Numbered from the stretch's first letter, positions 33,156 to 43,621 are shown. The stretch is 64,000 nucleotides of DNA from JAKPUX01 sp035353815 (GCA_035353815.1 DAOQAG010000003.1:88470-152469); one strand, 5' to 3'. Notes: a model not told the origin generated them from the sequence alone. Made by a program: numbers and translations.

Positions 33156-36100
33156 TCACTCTTCGGCGTGGACAATACCCTTGTCAAGGCGGCGTTGCTG
33201 CCGTTCTTTGCGGAAGCGGTTGGCCCGCGAGCCGATGAATTCCATATAATAATAGATGATCGGCACGATCACCAGGGTCAGAACCGTGGCCACGGTCATG
33301 CCGCCCATGACCGCCCGCCCCATCGGCGCCCAGATCTCGCCGCTCTCGCCTGCCCCAAGGGCCAGCGGCAGCATGCCGAGAATGGTGGTCAGAGCGGTCA
33401 TCAGGACCGGGCGCAGACGCACGCGGCCGGCTTCATGGATCGCCGGCTCGAGCTCCCAACCCTCGTGCCGCAGCTGGTTGATCTTGTCGACCAGCACGAT
33501 ACCGTTGTTGACCACGATGCCGACCAGCATGACCACCCCGACCAGGGCCATGACGTTCATGTCCGTCCCGGTCACCATCAGGCCGAGGGCGACACCGATC
33601 ATCGAGAGCGGAACAGTGAAAAGGATAGTGAAGGGATCCACCAGCGATTCGAACTGCGAAGCCATCACCATGTAGGTCAGGATGATCGCCACCAGTAGGG
33701 CGAGGCCGAGATACATGAAGGATTCCTGCTGATCCTGTGCGGTGCCGCCGATCTCGGTGCGAAAGTCACGCGGCAGCGCCACCTCCTTGATGACCTTGTT
33801 GACATCGCCGGTAACGCTGCGCAGATCCCGCCCCGAAACATCGAGGCTGAGGGTTACGATGCGTTCCTGGTCTTCCCGGAGAATTTCGCGTGGAGCCCGG
33901 GTATATTCCACAGTCGCCAGCGCCCGTAGCGGGATCTGGCTGCCGGTGGGAGCCATGATGAGGATGTTTTCGAGATCCTCCTTGCTGGTGCGCGATTTTT
34001 TATCCAGCTGCAGCTTGATGTCGTATTCATCGCCGCTGTCGCGGAATTGGGTGACCGTGGACCCCAGGATACTGGTGCTCACCACCTGGCCGATCTGGGC
34101 GGTGCTCAATCCCAGGTCGGCGATGCGCTGCCGGTCGAGATGGACGCGCAGTTCCGGCGTCGCCTTGCGGACGCTGGAGGTGACGGAAGCAACGCCCTTG
34201 ATGGTGGCCAGTTTGGGTTCAAGCTCGTTACTGATCGCCTCGGATTTCTCCAGATCGTGTCCGAAGATCTTGACGGCGATATCGGCGCCGCTGAAGAGCT
34301 GCTCGCCGCGATCGGCGAATTTGACCGTCATATCCGGCAGGGCATTCAGCTCATCCCGCACCGCATCCTGGATCTCGAAGGAACTGCGCTTGCGGTGGGT
34401 CCGATCCTTGAGGCGGATGGTGATATCCCCTTCGGCGGAGTTTTTCGAGGAGAAGAGGGCCATGATCCCTTCCCCCTGGCCGAAATTGGCATAAATATTC
34501 TCCGCTTCCGGTATCTTCTCTTTGAGAATCTGGTTCAGTTCCTGCATGCTTTTGTCCATGGCGGGCAAACTGGTTCCCGGTGAACGATCGACCGTGACGG
34601 CCATAAATCCGTTGTCGGTTTGCGGGATGAAATCGCCGCCGGCCATGAACATCCAGACCACGGCCAGAACGAAAGCGAGAAAGGTGACCGCCAGAACGCT
34701 TATTTTATGGCGCATGGCGCCAGCCAGACTGCGCTCATAGAGGCTGTGGAGGGCATCCAGCCATCCCGTGATCAGCCGGTGCGCCCGCATGGTCCAGCCA
34801 TTGGGATCAAGATTTTTCTGGATGCGCAGGATACGTGAAGCCATGAGCGGGATCAGGGTCAGGGCGACGACCAGCGAGATGGTGAGCGAAAAACAGATGG
34901 TGATCACCATGTCGCGGAAAAGCATCCCGGCCATCCCCGGCACAAAAAGCACCGGGATGAAAACCACCAGGGTCGTCAGGGTCGAGGCGGTCACCGCCAT
35001 GGCCACCTCCTGCGTCCCGTTATTGGCGGCATCCTCCAGTTTTTCCTTGAGTTCGTCGTGGCGCCGGAAGATGCTCTCCAGGACAACGATCGAATTGTCA
35101 ACCAGCATGCCGATCGCCAGGGCCAGGCCGGCCATCGAGATGATGTTCAGGGTGATGCCCGCCTGGTCCATGACGGCAAATGTGGTGACCACGGAGATCG
35201 GGATCGACACCGCCACGATCAGCGAACTGCGGATGTTGCGCAGGAAGAGAAGCAGCACTAGGAAGGTGAGCAGCACCGCCTGCCAGGCCGTATCGGTCAG
35301 GTTGGACATCGACTGGGTGATGAATTTGGAGAGATCCATCATCGTCGCGATCTTGACCCCTGCCGGCAGCTCCTTCTCGATGGCAGGAAGGCGTTTGGCC
35401 ACCTCGCGGCAAACGGTCACCGAATTGGCATCCGACTGGCGCTGCACGATCACGCTCACCGCAGGCTGGTTATTGTTCCAGACATGCTGACGCTGCTCGC
35501 TGAAGCCATCCTCGACGCGCGCCACATCGCTGAGGCGGATCACCGTGCCGTTGAAGGTCGCGACGCTGGTGTTGGCGATCTGGTCGACGCTGCTGTACTG
35601 CCCTGAGGTATTGACCGAGAATTCGAGCTTGTCATCCTCGACCATTCCGGAGGGGATCTGCAGATTGCCCGCCTGCAGGGCGCTGGTGATCTGCTGCAGG
35701 GAGATGCGATGGGCACGCATGCGCATCGGGTCCGCAAAGACCTTGATCTCGCGTTTCATGCCGCCCATGGTTGAGGCCGACGCAACGCCTGCGATCCGCT
35801 CCAGTCGTGGCTCAAGATCATGCTCGCCGATGTAGCGCAGCTCGGCCTGGCTGAGTTCACGCGAGGAGAGGGTCAGATAGAGGATCGGTTGGGCCGAAAT
35901 ATCAAAGGCGAAGACCATCGGCTGCGAGGCATCGTCGGGCATATAGTCGCGGATGTACTCGAGATTATTGCGCACATCGATCTCCGCCTGATTCATGTCG
36001 GTGCCCCAGGTGAACTCGACCATGACCAACGACAGACCCTGCTGGGTGGTGGAGCTGACCGTTTTGACTCTCTCCACCGAGGCGACCGCTTCCTCGATCG

Positions 36101-36296
36101 GCCGTGTGACGACCGTCTCCAGGTCGTCGGGGCTGACCCCGGTGTACTGGGTGATCACCGCGAGCATCGGAAATTCAAGCTTGGGGTAGAGATCGAGGTT
36201 CAGGCGCGACAGGGAAAAAAGGCCAAAGCCTACGGCAATGATATAGATCATGGCGGTGGTCACACCGCGCTTGATGGAGGCCTGGGTTATCCTCAT
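33156..36296 (-). CDS. RND-family inner-membrane efflux pump (AcrB-like)
   Basis: A 1046-residue RND transporter driven by the proton gradient. The twelve-helix layout has an N-terminal helix ('TTAMIYIIAVGFGLFSLSRL'), two large periplasmic loops and two clusters of membrane segments. The helix-4 proton-relay region reads 'GLALAIGMLVDNSIVVLESI'; the matching second half is 'VVMLVGIVVNNGIVLVDKIN'. One Asp is visible in the first, as in hydrophobe/multidrug pumps rather than the heavy-metal group. It overlaps the adaptor stop by 4 bases (ATGA), so the two are coupled. Substrate unknown; multidrug or lipid export is plausible. Confidence 0.93.
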   Translation of the reverse strand: MRITQASIKRGVTTAMIYIIAVGFGLFSLSRLNLDLYPKLEFPMLAVITQYTGVSPDDLETVVTRPIEEAVASVERVKTVSSTTQQGLSLVMVEFTWGTDMNQAEIDVRNNLEYIRDYMPDDASQPMVFAFDISAQPILYLTLSSRELSQAELRYIGEHDLEPRLERIAGVASASTMGGMKREIKVFADPMRMRAHRISLQQITSALQAGNLQIPSGMVEDDKLEFSVNTSGQYSSVDQIANTSVATFNGTVIRLSDVARVEDGFSEQRQHVWNNNQPAVSVIVQRQSDANSVTVCREVAKRLPAIEKELPAGVKIATMMDLSKFITQSMSNLTDTAWQAVLLTFLVLLLFLRNIRSSLIVAVSIPISVVTTFAVMDQAGITLNIISMAGLALAIGMLVDNSIVVLESIFRRHDELKEKLEDAANNGTQEVAMAVTASTLTTLVVFIPVLFVPGMAGMLFRDMVITICFSLTISLVVALTLIPLMASRILRIQKNLDPNGWTMRAHRLITGWLDALHSLYERSLAGAMRHKISVLAVTFLAFVLAVVWMFMAGGDFIPQTDNGFMAVTVDRSPGTSLPAMDKSMQELNQILKEKIPEAENIYANFGQGEGIMALFSSKNSAEGDITIRLKDRTHRKRSSFEIQDAVRDELNALPDMTVKFADRGEQLFSGADIAVKIFGHDLEKSEAISNELEPKLATIKGVASVTSSVRKATPELRVHLDRQRIADLGLSTAQIGQVVSTSILGSTVTQFRDSGDEYDIKLQLDKKSRTSKEDLENILIMAPTGSQIPLRALATVEYTRAPREILREDQERIVTLSLDVSGRDLRSVTGDVNKVIKEVALPRDFRTEIGGTAQDQQESFMYLGLALLVAIILTYMVMASQFESLVDPFTILFTVPLSMIGVALGLMVTGTDMNVMALVGVVMLVGIVVNNGIVLVDKINQLRHEGWELEPAIHEAGRVRLRPVLMTALTTILGMLPLALGAGESGEIWAPMGRAVMGGMTVATVLTLVIVPIIYYYMEFIGSRANRFRKERQQRRLDKGIVHAEE

Positions 36297-37420
36297 AGGT
36301 TAGCCTCCCCCCGGGTGACGATCTTCACCGGGGTGCCGTCACGCAGACTGCCCTGTCCGACCGTCACCAGCTGATCGCCGATGGTCAGGCCGCCGGTGAC
36401 GGCCAATTGCAGATGATCCACGTACGAGACCTGCAGCTGGCGCTGCACCGCCTTGTCGCCCTGGACGACAAAAACCAGGTAATGGGTAGCCACCTTTTCC
36501 TCTCCATCGATCATCTCGATGGCGCTTTTCTCGACGGTCGCATAGCGCGGCACGGCGATCGTATTCTCGATCACGCCGGTGACGATCCGGACGCGCGCAA
36601 ACATCCCCGGCTTCAGGCGGTGCTCCGGATTGGCCGCCAGCACCTCTACCGTCGCCATGCGGGTCAGCGGATCGAGCACCGGGCTGATCTTGCTGATCTT
36701 GCCGCTGAAGGATTCATTCTCAAAGCTGCGCACCTGAATCTCCGCCTCCTGTCCGAGGCGGATCTTGCCCAGATCGTTTTCGGTCGCATCAATGGTAATC
36801 TTGACTCGTTCCATCTGAACTACGGTGGCCACGGGCGTCGCCGGATTGGCCATATCCCCCGCTTCGTAATAGCGTCTGCCGATGATGCCGGAAATCGGGG
36901 CGGTGATGGTTGCATCGGCAAGTGTGCTTCGGGCGGCAAGCAAACCCGCCTGCGCCTGCTCCAGGGCCGCCTTGGCCGCTTCATACTGGGTCACCACCAG
37001 GTCATACTGCTGCTTGCTCATCGCGTTTTCTTTAAAAAGCCGCTGGGCGCGCTCGTATTCGACGGCGACATTGGCCTCCTGGGCCCGGGCGGCGCTGAGC
37101 CCCGCTTCGGCCTGGCGCACCCCCTGTTCGATGGTGGCGGCAAAGATGCGGGCGATGGGAGCGCCCTGGTGAACCAAGTTTCCTTCGTCGACAAAATATT
37201 TTTCAATCCGGTCGGGGATCTTGGAAAAAACCTTGACCTCGAATTCCGCCTCGACATCGCCATTAAAGTTCAGGGACTGGACGACCCGGCTGTTCTGCAC
37301 GGATGCCACCTCCACGGGAACGCGCACGACCTCTTCAGCTTTGCCCTTGTTTTTACCGCATCCCGCGCCCCACAACAGGATGGCGCCGAGGAGCAATGCA
37401 TCTACCAAGCGACGTTGCAT
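36293..37420 (-). CDS. RND periplasmic adaptor lipoprotein
   Basis: A 375-residue membrane-fusion protein. ATG 37420 is preferred: AAGGAG lies 7 bases upstream; the earlier start at 37438 would be a GTG with no site. A lipobox 'LLWGAGC' near residue 20 predicts lipid anchoring. Lipoyl-like halves 'VKVFSKIPDRIEKYFVDEGN' and 'ITAPISGIIGRRYYEAGDMA' flank an alpha hairpin rich in Ala, Glu and Gln. The C-terminal part ends 'GQGSLRDGTPVKIVTRGE'. It sits between the TolC and RND genes and completes the tripartite pump. Confidence 0.9.
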   Translation of the reverse strand: MQRRLVDALLLGAILLWGAGCGKNKGKAEEVVRVPVEVASVQNSRVVQSLNFNGDVEAEFEVKVFSKIPDRIEKYFVDEGNLVHQGAPIARIFAATIEQGVRQAEAGLSAARAQEANVAVEYERAQRLFKENAMSKQQYDLVVTQYEAAKAALEQAQAGLLAARSTLADATITAPISGIIGRRYYEAGDMANPATPVATVVQMERVKITIDATENDLGKIRLGQEAEIQVRSFENESFSGKISKISPVLDPLTRMATVEVLAANPEHRLKPGMFARVRIVTGVIENTIAVPRYATVEKSAIEMIDGEEKVATHYLVFVVQGDKAVQRQLQVSYVDHLQLAVTGGLTIGDQLVTVGQGSLRDGTPVKIVTRGEANL

Positions 37421-37444
37421 GAGATTTCTCCTTTTCACGGTAGT

Positions 37445-38839
37445 CTAGAGAACGGCGGTTAGTTTACCGACAGCCCGGCGCAGCTGGTAGCGGGCCATCT
37501 GATATTCAAAGAGCGAGGAAACATAATTCAGTTTGGCGCGATTGACCGCCAGCTGGGAATTGAGCACATCCAGCTGGGTGTTGGCGCCCTCTGCGTACAT
37601 CAAATTAGCGAGGCGCAAGGCCTCCTGGGCCAGGCTGGACGACTCCTTGGCCGCGAGGTATTTTTGCTTCGCCTCCTGAAACTTGTTGTAACTCACCTCA
37701 GCGTCGGCGGCGATGCCGTCAAAAAGCTGCTTTTCGGTATCGCCCATGATCTTCTGATCCAGCCGTGCCTTCTGATACTGCTTGCTGTTCTTGAAACCGG
37801 TGAAAAGCGGCAGTTGCAGACTCACCGCCGAGGTAAAGCCTTTGCTGAAATCTCCCTGGGTGAATCGCATGCTGTTCTTCATTGCCATATAGGAATAATC
37901 GGTCTGGAAGAAGAGCTTGGGCATGAAGGCGCTGGCAGCAACCGTAACCCCCTTGCCGCTGATGAGCTTCTGCTCCTTCATGGCCAGGATCTCCGGGCGG
38001 GCGGTCAGGGCGCAGTTCTGAAATTCCTCCAGCGTCATATTGCTGAAATCGTCCTCGATATAGGCCAGGCTTCCCTCGACCTGGATATCGGTCGCGCGCG
38101 GCAGGCCGAGCACCGTGCGCAGTCCGGTGACCGCCAGTTGGAGATTATTCTTCGCCGAGATCACCTCGGGCTTGAGATTGGCAACCTCCACCTCCGCGCG
38201 CATCTTGTCAAACCCGGAGGCCGAACCGACACTGAACTTCTTCGTCACCACATCGAGATTAGCCTGGGCCTGCCCCAGAGCCTCCACCTGCACAGCGGCC
38301 AATTCCTGGGCCAGCAGGCAGGCATAAAAAGCGCTGGCAGTCTGGTAGATCAAATTCTGGCGTTTGGACTCGAGGCTCTGCTCCGCAGCCCGTTTGCCGG
38401 CAGCGGCCATCTTGATCGCCGAAACCCCGGCGCCACCGAGAAAGAGCGGCTGGGTCAGCGTGGCTCCATAGACCAGGGTATTTTCCATACCGAAGGAGAG
38501 CTGGACGTAGTCGGGCATTCCCGAGAGCTCGGGAATCATGTCCACCAGGGGGCCGAGCATCGGCTTGAGAAAATTGGGGATCGTCTGCTGCTGAATGTTC
38601 CAGGCGTGTTGCAGGTTGGCGTAACCGTTCACTTGCGGCAGGATATTCGAGGTGGCTTCCCAGACCCCGGCGCGGGCCTTGGCCAATTCTTTTTCGGCCA
38701 TCCGCATTTCAGGGTTCTTGTCCAGGGCCATATCGACGCTCTCCTGGACGGTCAGCGTCACACGCTCCTGCGCACTCAGGTTCAGAGCAACCGCCAGGAT
38801 CAGGATGGTGATCCCTGAGGCAGTTCTAGTACTCCTCAT
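37445..38839 (-). CDS. TolC-family outer-membrane efflux protein (RND operon)
   Basis: A 464-residue exported TolC-family protein. ATG 38839 is supported by GGAGG 5 bases upstream; the frame extends back to 38881 without support. The signal peptide 'GITILILAVALNLSAQ' ends near residue 24. The family start 'VTLTVQESVDMALDKNPEMR' and barrel strands 'VYGATLTQPLFLGGAGVSAI' and 'SAVSLQLPLFTGFKNSKQYQ' are visible. It is first in the operon TolC-MFP-RND, with 24 bases before the adaptor. It differs clearly from the TolC at 17563. Confidence 0.9.
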   Translation of the reverse strand: MRSTRTASGITILILAVALNLSAQERVTLTVQESVDMALDKNPEMRMAEKELAKARAGVWEATSNILPQVNGYANLQHAWNIQQQTIPNFLKPMLGPLVDMIPELSGMPDYVQLSFGMENTLVYGATLTQPLFLGGAGVSAIKMAAAGKRAAEQSLESKRQNLIYQTASAFYACLLAQELAAVQVEALGQAQANLDVVTKKFSVGSASGFDKMRAEVEVANLKPEVISAKNNLQLAVTGLRTVLGLPRATDIQVEGSLAYIEDDFSNMTLEEFQNCALTARPEILAMKEQKLISGKGVTVAASAFMPKLFFQTDYSYMAMKNSMRFTQGDFSKGFTSAVSLQLPLFTGFKNSKQYQKARLDQKIMGDTEKQLFDGIAADAEVSYNKFQEAKQKYLAAKESSSLAQEALRLANLMYAEGANTQLDVLNSQLAVNRAKLNYVSSLFEYQMARYQLRRAVGKLTAVL

Positions 38840-39083
38840 CAATTCCTCCCAATGGCATGCGTGAAGTAGGAAAACAGGCATCAGACAGAAGAACAGGGAT
38901 TGCCGGCAAGGGATTCCCGGGCGTACGATCTTTTAATATACTGTTTTTCGCATATTATTGTTACAAGAAATGCGCACGAAGCTGAACGATTTTAGTCCCC
39001 GCCCGGCGGCCCTTGTTTTGCAGCTTGCAATTCCCTCACATTTTGCCTACATTTAATAAACAAAAACTGGATGTGGATGAGCG

Positions 39084-40412
39084 ATGGATCTTTTCGAAGA
39101 GGCAGCGCCGGAAAAAAAGAGTGCTGGAAGCGATGCCCCGCTGGCGGAGCGTCTGCGTCCCGCCACCCTGGATGAGTTTGTCGGCCAGGCGCATCTGCTC
39201 GGGCCGGACAAGATCATCCGCCGCGCCATCGAGAGCGGCCAGCTGGTCTCGATGATCCTCTGGGGTCCGCCCGGCACCGGAAAAACCACCCTGGCGCGTA
39301 TCATTGCCCGGGAGAGCCACTCCCATTTCAGCGCCCTGAGCGCGGTCACCGCCGGGGTGGCCGATGTCCGCAAGGTCATAGCCCAGGCTCGGGAGCGGCG
39401 GCGCAGCGACAACCGCGGCACGATCCTCTTCATCGATGAAATCCACCGCTTCAACAAATCACAGCAGGATGCCCTGCTCCACAGCGTCGAGGATGGCACC
39501 CTCCTGCTGATCGGGGCCACCACTGAGAACCCGAGCTTCGAGGTGATCCCCGCCCTGCTTTCGCGCTGCCGTGTCTACAAACTCGAGGCCCTCACCCCCG
39601 AAGAGTTGGGCATTATCCTCGACCGCGCTCTGACGGCCGAACAGGGGCTCAAGCCGCAGCAGCTGCGCCTCGAGCCGGACGCCCGCGCCCTCCTGATCAC
39701 CCTGGCCGGCGGCGACGCCCGCAACGCCCTCACCGCCCTCGAGCTCGCCGGCCGCCTCGCCCATCCCGACGCGGCGGGGATCCGCACCATCGACCGCGCC
39801 CTGGTTCAGGAGGCGATGCAGCGCCGCACCCTGCTCTACGACCGCCAGGGCGAATACCACTATGACGTCATCTCCGCCTTTATCAAGAGCGTGCGCGGCT
39901 CCGATCCCGATGCCGCGCTCTACTGGCTGGCGCGCATGCTCGACGCCGGCGAGGATCCCCTCTTCATCGCCCGGCGTCTGATCATCCTCGCCTCCGAGGA
40001 CATCAGCAATGCCGATCCGCACGGCTTGATGATCGCCTCCGCCGCCTTTCAGGCAGTCCATGCCGTCGGCATGCCCGAAGGCCGCATTGTCCTCGCGCAG
40101 GCGACCACCTATCTCGCCTGCGCTCCCAAAAGCAATGCCTCCTATCTCGCTTTCGAAGCCGCGAGCGAGCGCGTCCGCCAGGGCGATTCCGTCGATGTGC
40201 CGCTGCATCTGCGCAATGCTCCAACCCGAATGATGAAGGAGTTCGGCTATGCCAGCGGCTACCGCTACCCTCACGACTTTGGCGGATTCACCGACCAGAA
40301 TTATCTGCCCGAAGAGCTCCGGGGCGTCGTCTTTTACCACCCTACGGAAAACGGGATCGAAAAGAAAATCAGGGAGCGGTTGTTGCATCTCTGGCCCGGG
40401 CGGAAGCGATGA
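39084..40412 (+). CDS. rarA: RarA/MgsA-family replication-associated recombination ATPase
   Basis: A 442-residue AAA+ ATPase that acts at stalled replication forks. It opens 'APLAERLRPATLDEFVGQAH', has Walker A 'WGPPGTGKTTLARIIA', Walker B 'TILFIDEIHRFNKSQQDALL', sensor 'LIGATTENPSFEVIPALLSR', and the C-terminal 'DPDAALYWLARMLDAGEDPL' and 'LPEELRGVVFYHPTENG' tetramerisation blocks. It overlaps lptD by 4 bases (ATGA), so it is co-transcribed with it. Confidence 0.95.
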   Translation: MDLFEEAAPEKKSAGSDAPLAERLRPATLDEFVGQAHLLGPDKIIRRAIESGQLVSMILWGPPGTGKTTLARIIARESHSHFSALSAVTAGVADVRKVIAQARERRRSDNRGTILFIDEIHRFNKSQQDALLHSVEDGTLLLIGATTENPSFEVIPALLSRCRVYKLEALTPEELGIILDRALTAEQGLKPQQLRLEPDARALLITLAGGDARNALTALELAGRLAHPDAAGIRTIDRALVQEAMQRRTLLYDRQGEYHYDVISAFIKSVRGSDPDAALYWLARMLDAGEDPLFIARRLIILASEDISNADPHGLMIASAAFQAVHAVGMPEGRIVLAQATTYLACAPKSNASYLAFEAASERVRQGDSVDVPLHLRNAPTRMMKEFGYASGYRYPHDFGGFTDQNYLPEELRGVVFYHPTENGIEKKIRERLLHLWPGRKR

Positions 40413-43084
40413 TCCGGACGCGCTCTTGTCACGCCTCCATCCGGAGTGCCCTGCTTTATGCTTTGCTCCTCTGTGTGCCGCAGCAGCAGCCGCTGGCCCA
40501 GGTACCGCATCCGGGTGACCGCGCCGGACAGCGCGCTGGATCCGGGGCGGCCGTCGACTCGCTGGCCGCGGCCCGTACACAACCCAAGCCCTCCTCCGGC
40601 GTGGATACCACTATTGTCTATCAAGCCCGGGATATCGACAACGACGTTCGGGCGCGAAAAAGCTACTTCACCGGCGATGCCCAGGTCCACTACAAAAACA
40701 TGATGCTCAAGGCCGGCCGCATCACCATCGACTGGGATGCGCAGACCCTTACCGCGGAAGGTATCCCCGACACCGTTTGGGTGAAAAGCCGTACCGGCAA
40801 CGATTCCACCCGCCAACCGGGCTTCCGCGGCCTGCCCGTGCTGGTGGAAAACGGTTCGGAAATGACCGGCGAAAAAATGTTCTACAACTACAAGACCGAA
40901 CGCGGCCGGGTTCTCCGCGGCCGCACCACCTTCGAAGATGGCCGTTACCTCGGCGAACAAATCAAGCTGGTCGGCAACAAAACCTTCAACGTCTCCAACT
41001 CCATCTATACCACCTGCGATCTCGACAGCAATCCGCACTTTCATTTCAAGGCGCGCCGGCTCAAGATGATCGTCAACGAGCGCGTCATCGCCAAACCGAT
41101 CGTCCTCTACCTGGGCCATATCCCGGTGGCCGCCCTCCCCTTCGCCTTCTTCCCGACGAAGACCGGCCGCCACTCCGGCCTTATCATCCCGCGGTATGGC
41201 GAGAGCACCCAGGAGGGACGCCACCTCCGCGGCCTCGGCTATTACTGGGCCCCCAACGACTATTTTGATGCCCAGGCCACCGTCGACTATTTCGAGAAAT
41301 CGGGCTGGCTCATGGAGATGGGCACCAATTACGCCGTCCGCTATCTCCTCAACGGCAGCATCGAGGGCTCCTTCACCCGCAAGAATTTCACCACCGGCAA
41401 CAAGTCCCGGCGCTGGGATCTGACCATCCGCCACAGTCAGGAATTCAGCCCCACTTCGCGCTTCAGCGCCAGCGGCTACTTTATCAGCGACAACAGCTAC
41501 TACAAGGATCTCAGCACCAGCATCTATACCCGGCTGACCCGCGAGCTGCGCTCCAATGCCACCTGGAGCAAGTATTGGGCGGAGCAGAAACTCAGCCTGA
41601 GCGTCAACTTTTCCCAGGTGCATGACCTCCAGGACGATCTCACCCAGACCACGCTGCCGCAACTCTCCTTGCGCAAGAGCCAAACCCAGATCTTCAAACC
41701 CGGCAAGGCCAAACCCGGCGCCGGCAGCCGCCGGGCGAACAAATGGTACCACAACCTCTATCTCTCCTACGGCGCGAATTACAGCAATTCACGCCGGGAG
41801 TATCTGGCCATCACCAGCAGCGACACCAGCAAAAAGGTCGACATCAACCGTTCACTCAACAATTCCCTCGACCTTTCGCTGAACAGCCCCAACAAGTATT
41901 TTGGCTTCATCGCCGTTAACCATGCCCTGAGCGTCGAACAGGACTGGTACGACCGCATCCATACCTTTGCCCTCAATCCCGAAACCGGAGTGATCGTCGA
42001 TACCGAAGAGAGCCAGCTGGCGGCGCGCCATACCTTCAATTACAGCGCCTCGGCCAACACCAAAATCTATGGCATTGTCGCGCCCGGGATCGGCGATATC
42101 CAGGCCATCCGCCACGTGATCACGCCCTCGCTCTCTTTCAGCTATCGTCCTGACTTTTCGGACCGCAGCTGGGGCTATTATACCTATCTCAAGGATGCCT
42201 CAGGCAAAACGGTCAAAAGGGACCGGTTCGGCGGGAGTACCGGCAGCGGCGGCACCCAGATGGTCAGCATGAGCGTGCGCAACCTCTTTCAAATGAAACG
42301 CGGCAGTGGGGAGAAAACGAAAAAGATCGATCTCTTCAACATGGATTTCAGCACCAGCTATAATTTCCGGGCGGAGCAATACCGCCTCTCCGATCTCCGC
42401 AGCTCGTGGCAGGCCAATCCCGCGCGCAACTTCAGCCTCAGCGCCGGCACCACCCACTCTTTTTACGCCTGGGACAAAGCCACCGCGCGGCGGGTGAACC
42501 GCTATTTGTTCGAGCAAGGCGGATGGCGCCAGGGCGATTGGGCGCGCCTGACCTCATTCAATCTCAATTTCTCGCTGCGTTTTGAAGGCAAGGGCGAAAA
42601 AAAGCAGAAATCATCCGGCTTGGCCGATTCGACCGGCGCGGCCGGCGACAGTTTAAAGTGGGATGATAATCTCACGGTGGAGGAGGAAAACATGCTGCGC
42701 CGCGGCCGCCGTTTTCAGGACGACCGGGCCTTCTCCCAGCAGAGCATCCCCTGGCGGCTCAATACGACCTTCAATTTCTCCCTCGACAAGTCCAATCCCG
42801 AGCGCCCGATGAAACGCTATTATCTCGATATCTCGGGAGCCGAGTTGAGCCTGACCCGAAATCTCCGCATCGGCTACAGCGCCCACCTGGATCTCGAAAA
42901 GGGCACGGTCGCCTACCACCGCATGACCTTTTATCGCGACCTCCATTGCTGGGAGGCTTCGGTCGACTGGGTACCCTCCGGACCGGGCAAGCGTGTCTAT
43001 TTCCGCATCAATGTCAAGGCCCCAAGCCTGAGCGATATCAAACTCGAGCGTTTTGGCGGCGCCGGCAGCGTACTGGGCTACTGA
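40409..43084 (+). CDS. lptD: LptD, LPS-assembly outer-membrane protein
   Basis: An 891-residue LptD/OstA-family protein that inserts lipopolysaccharide into the outer leaflet, which shows that the cell has LPS. After a signal peptide (ending near residue 31, '...QPLAQ') comes the OstA/LptA-like jellyroll with 'KSYFTGDAQVHYKNMMLKAG'. The barrel domain shows 'LPFAFFPTKTGRHSGLIIPR', 'LRGLGYYWAPNDYFDAQATV' and many alternating strands, ending '...PSLSDIKLERFGGAGSVLGY'. An Asp/Ser-rich loop at about residues 740-770 is unusual. Coupled to rarA. Confidence 0.92.
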   Translation: MIRTRSCHASIRSALLYALLLCVPQQQPLAQVPHPGDRAGQRAGSGAAVDSLAAARTQPKPSSGVDTTIVYQARDIDNDVRARKSYFTGDAQVHYKNMMLKAGRITIDWDAQTLTAEGIPDTVWVKSRTGNDSTRQPGFRGLPVLVENGSEMTGEKMFYNYKTERGRVLRGRTTFEDGRYLGEQIKLVGNKTFNVSNSIYTTCDLDSNPHFHFKARRLKMIVNERVIAKPIVLYLGHIPVAALPFAFFPTKTGRHSGLIIPRYGESTQEGRHLRGLGYYWAPNDYFDAQATVDYFEKSGWLMEMGTNYAVRYLLNGSIEGSFTRKNFTTGNKSRRWDLTIRHSQEFSPTSRFSASGYFISDNSYYKDLSTSIYTRLTRELRSNATWSKYWAEQKLSLSVNFSQVHDLQDDLTQTTLPQLSLRKSQTQIFKPGKAKPGAGSRRANKWYHNLYLSYGANYSNSRREYLAITSSDTSKKVDINRSLNNSLDLSLNSPNKYFGFIAVNHALSVEQDWYDRIHTFALNPETGVIVDTEESQLAARHTFNYSASANTKIYGIVAPGIGDIQAIRHVITPSLSFSYRPDFSDRSWGYYTYLKDASGKTVKRDRFGGSTGSGGTQMVSMSVRNLFQMKRGSGEKTKKIDLFNMDFSTSYNFRAEQYRLSDLRSSWQANPARNFSLSAGTTHSFYAWDKATARRVNRYLFEQGGWRQGDWARLTSFNLNFSLRFEGKGEKKQKSSGLADSTGAAGDSLKWDDNLTVEEENMLRRGRRFQDDRAFSQQSIPWRLNTTFNFSLDKSNPERPMKRYYLDISGAELSLTRNLRIGYSAHLDLEKGTVAYHRMTFYRDLHCWEASVDWVPSGPGKRVYFRINVKAPSLSDIKLERFGGAGSVLGY

Positions 43085-43092
43085 TCCTCTGC

Positions 43093-43119
43093 AAAAAAAA
43101 CGCGTCTCAAAGGACGCGT
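43093..43119 (-). terminator. Rho-independent terminator of ssb
   Basis: ACGCGTC and GACGCGT form a perfect 7-base stem around TCAAAG; eight Ts follow on the minus strand. It is 22 bases after the ssb stop, just beyond the convergent lptD. Confidence 0.88.
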
Positions 43120-43140
43120 CGCCGGGCTGTACACCAACTC

Positions 43141-43608
43141 TCACTCCTGTTGGCCGACATCCTCCCCGCTCTCCTGCAGCTGATTGCCACCCTCCTCACC
43201 AGGCGCAGCGGTCCCTTTTTCCAGATACTGAATCCATTGGGCATTGACCTGTACGGGAAAATAATTCCGCTCGGGGGCATGGTTGGGCATGGACTGCAAT
43301 TCACCTATGACCATGACCGAACTGCCTTTGCGCAGAAATTTGTTGCATTGCACCGCCTGCTGCGCCCATACCACAATGCTGATATAGCAGGGCGGCCGTT
43401 CCATGCCTTCCGGCAGATTGGTCTCGCTCTCGGGCGCCGTGACGATCACAAAGTTGGTGACCGGAACGCCGCGCGTGGTCCAGCGCAAGGGCGGATCCTG
43501 GATCAACCGGCCGGCGATGGCAACACGGTTAACGCTGGGAAAGGCATACTCCTTATGATCGACGGCAACACCAGGCGCAGGAGGGGCCGTATCCATGCCA
43601 TTTTGCAT
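43141..43608 (-). CDS. ssb: Single-stranded DNA-binding protein
   Basis: A 155-residue SSB. The OB-fold runs from about residue 25 to 130 ('VNRVAIAGRLIQDPPLRWT', 'VPVTNFVIVTAP', 'ISIVVWAQQAVQCNKFLRKG', 'VIGELQS'). The acidic, Gln-rich tail ('EEGGNQLQESGEDVGQQE') lacks the usual DDIPF tip, so partner binding may differ. GAGG lies 8 bases before the ATG. It lies 13 bases downstream of the NUDIX gene, so it may be the end of the same message. Confidence 0.88.
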   Translation of the reverse strand: MQNGMDTAPPAPGVAVDHKEYAFPSVNRVAIAGRLIQDPPLRWTTRGVPVTNFVIVTAPESETNLPEGMERPPCYISIVVWAQQAVQCNKFLRKGSSVMVIGELQSMPNHAPERNYFPVQVNAQWIQYLEKGTAAPGEEGGNQLQESGEDVGQQE

Positions 43609-43621
43609 AGAGAAAACCTCA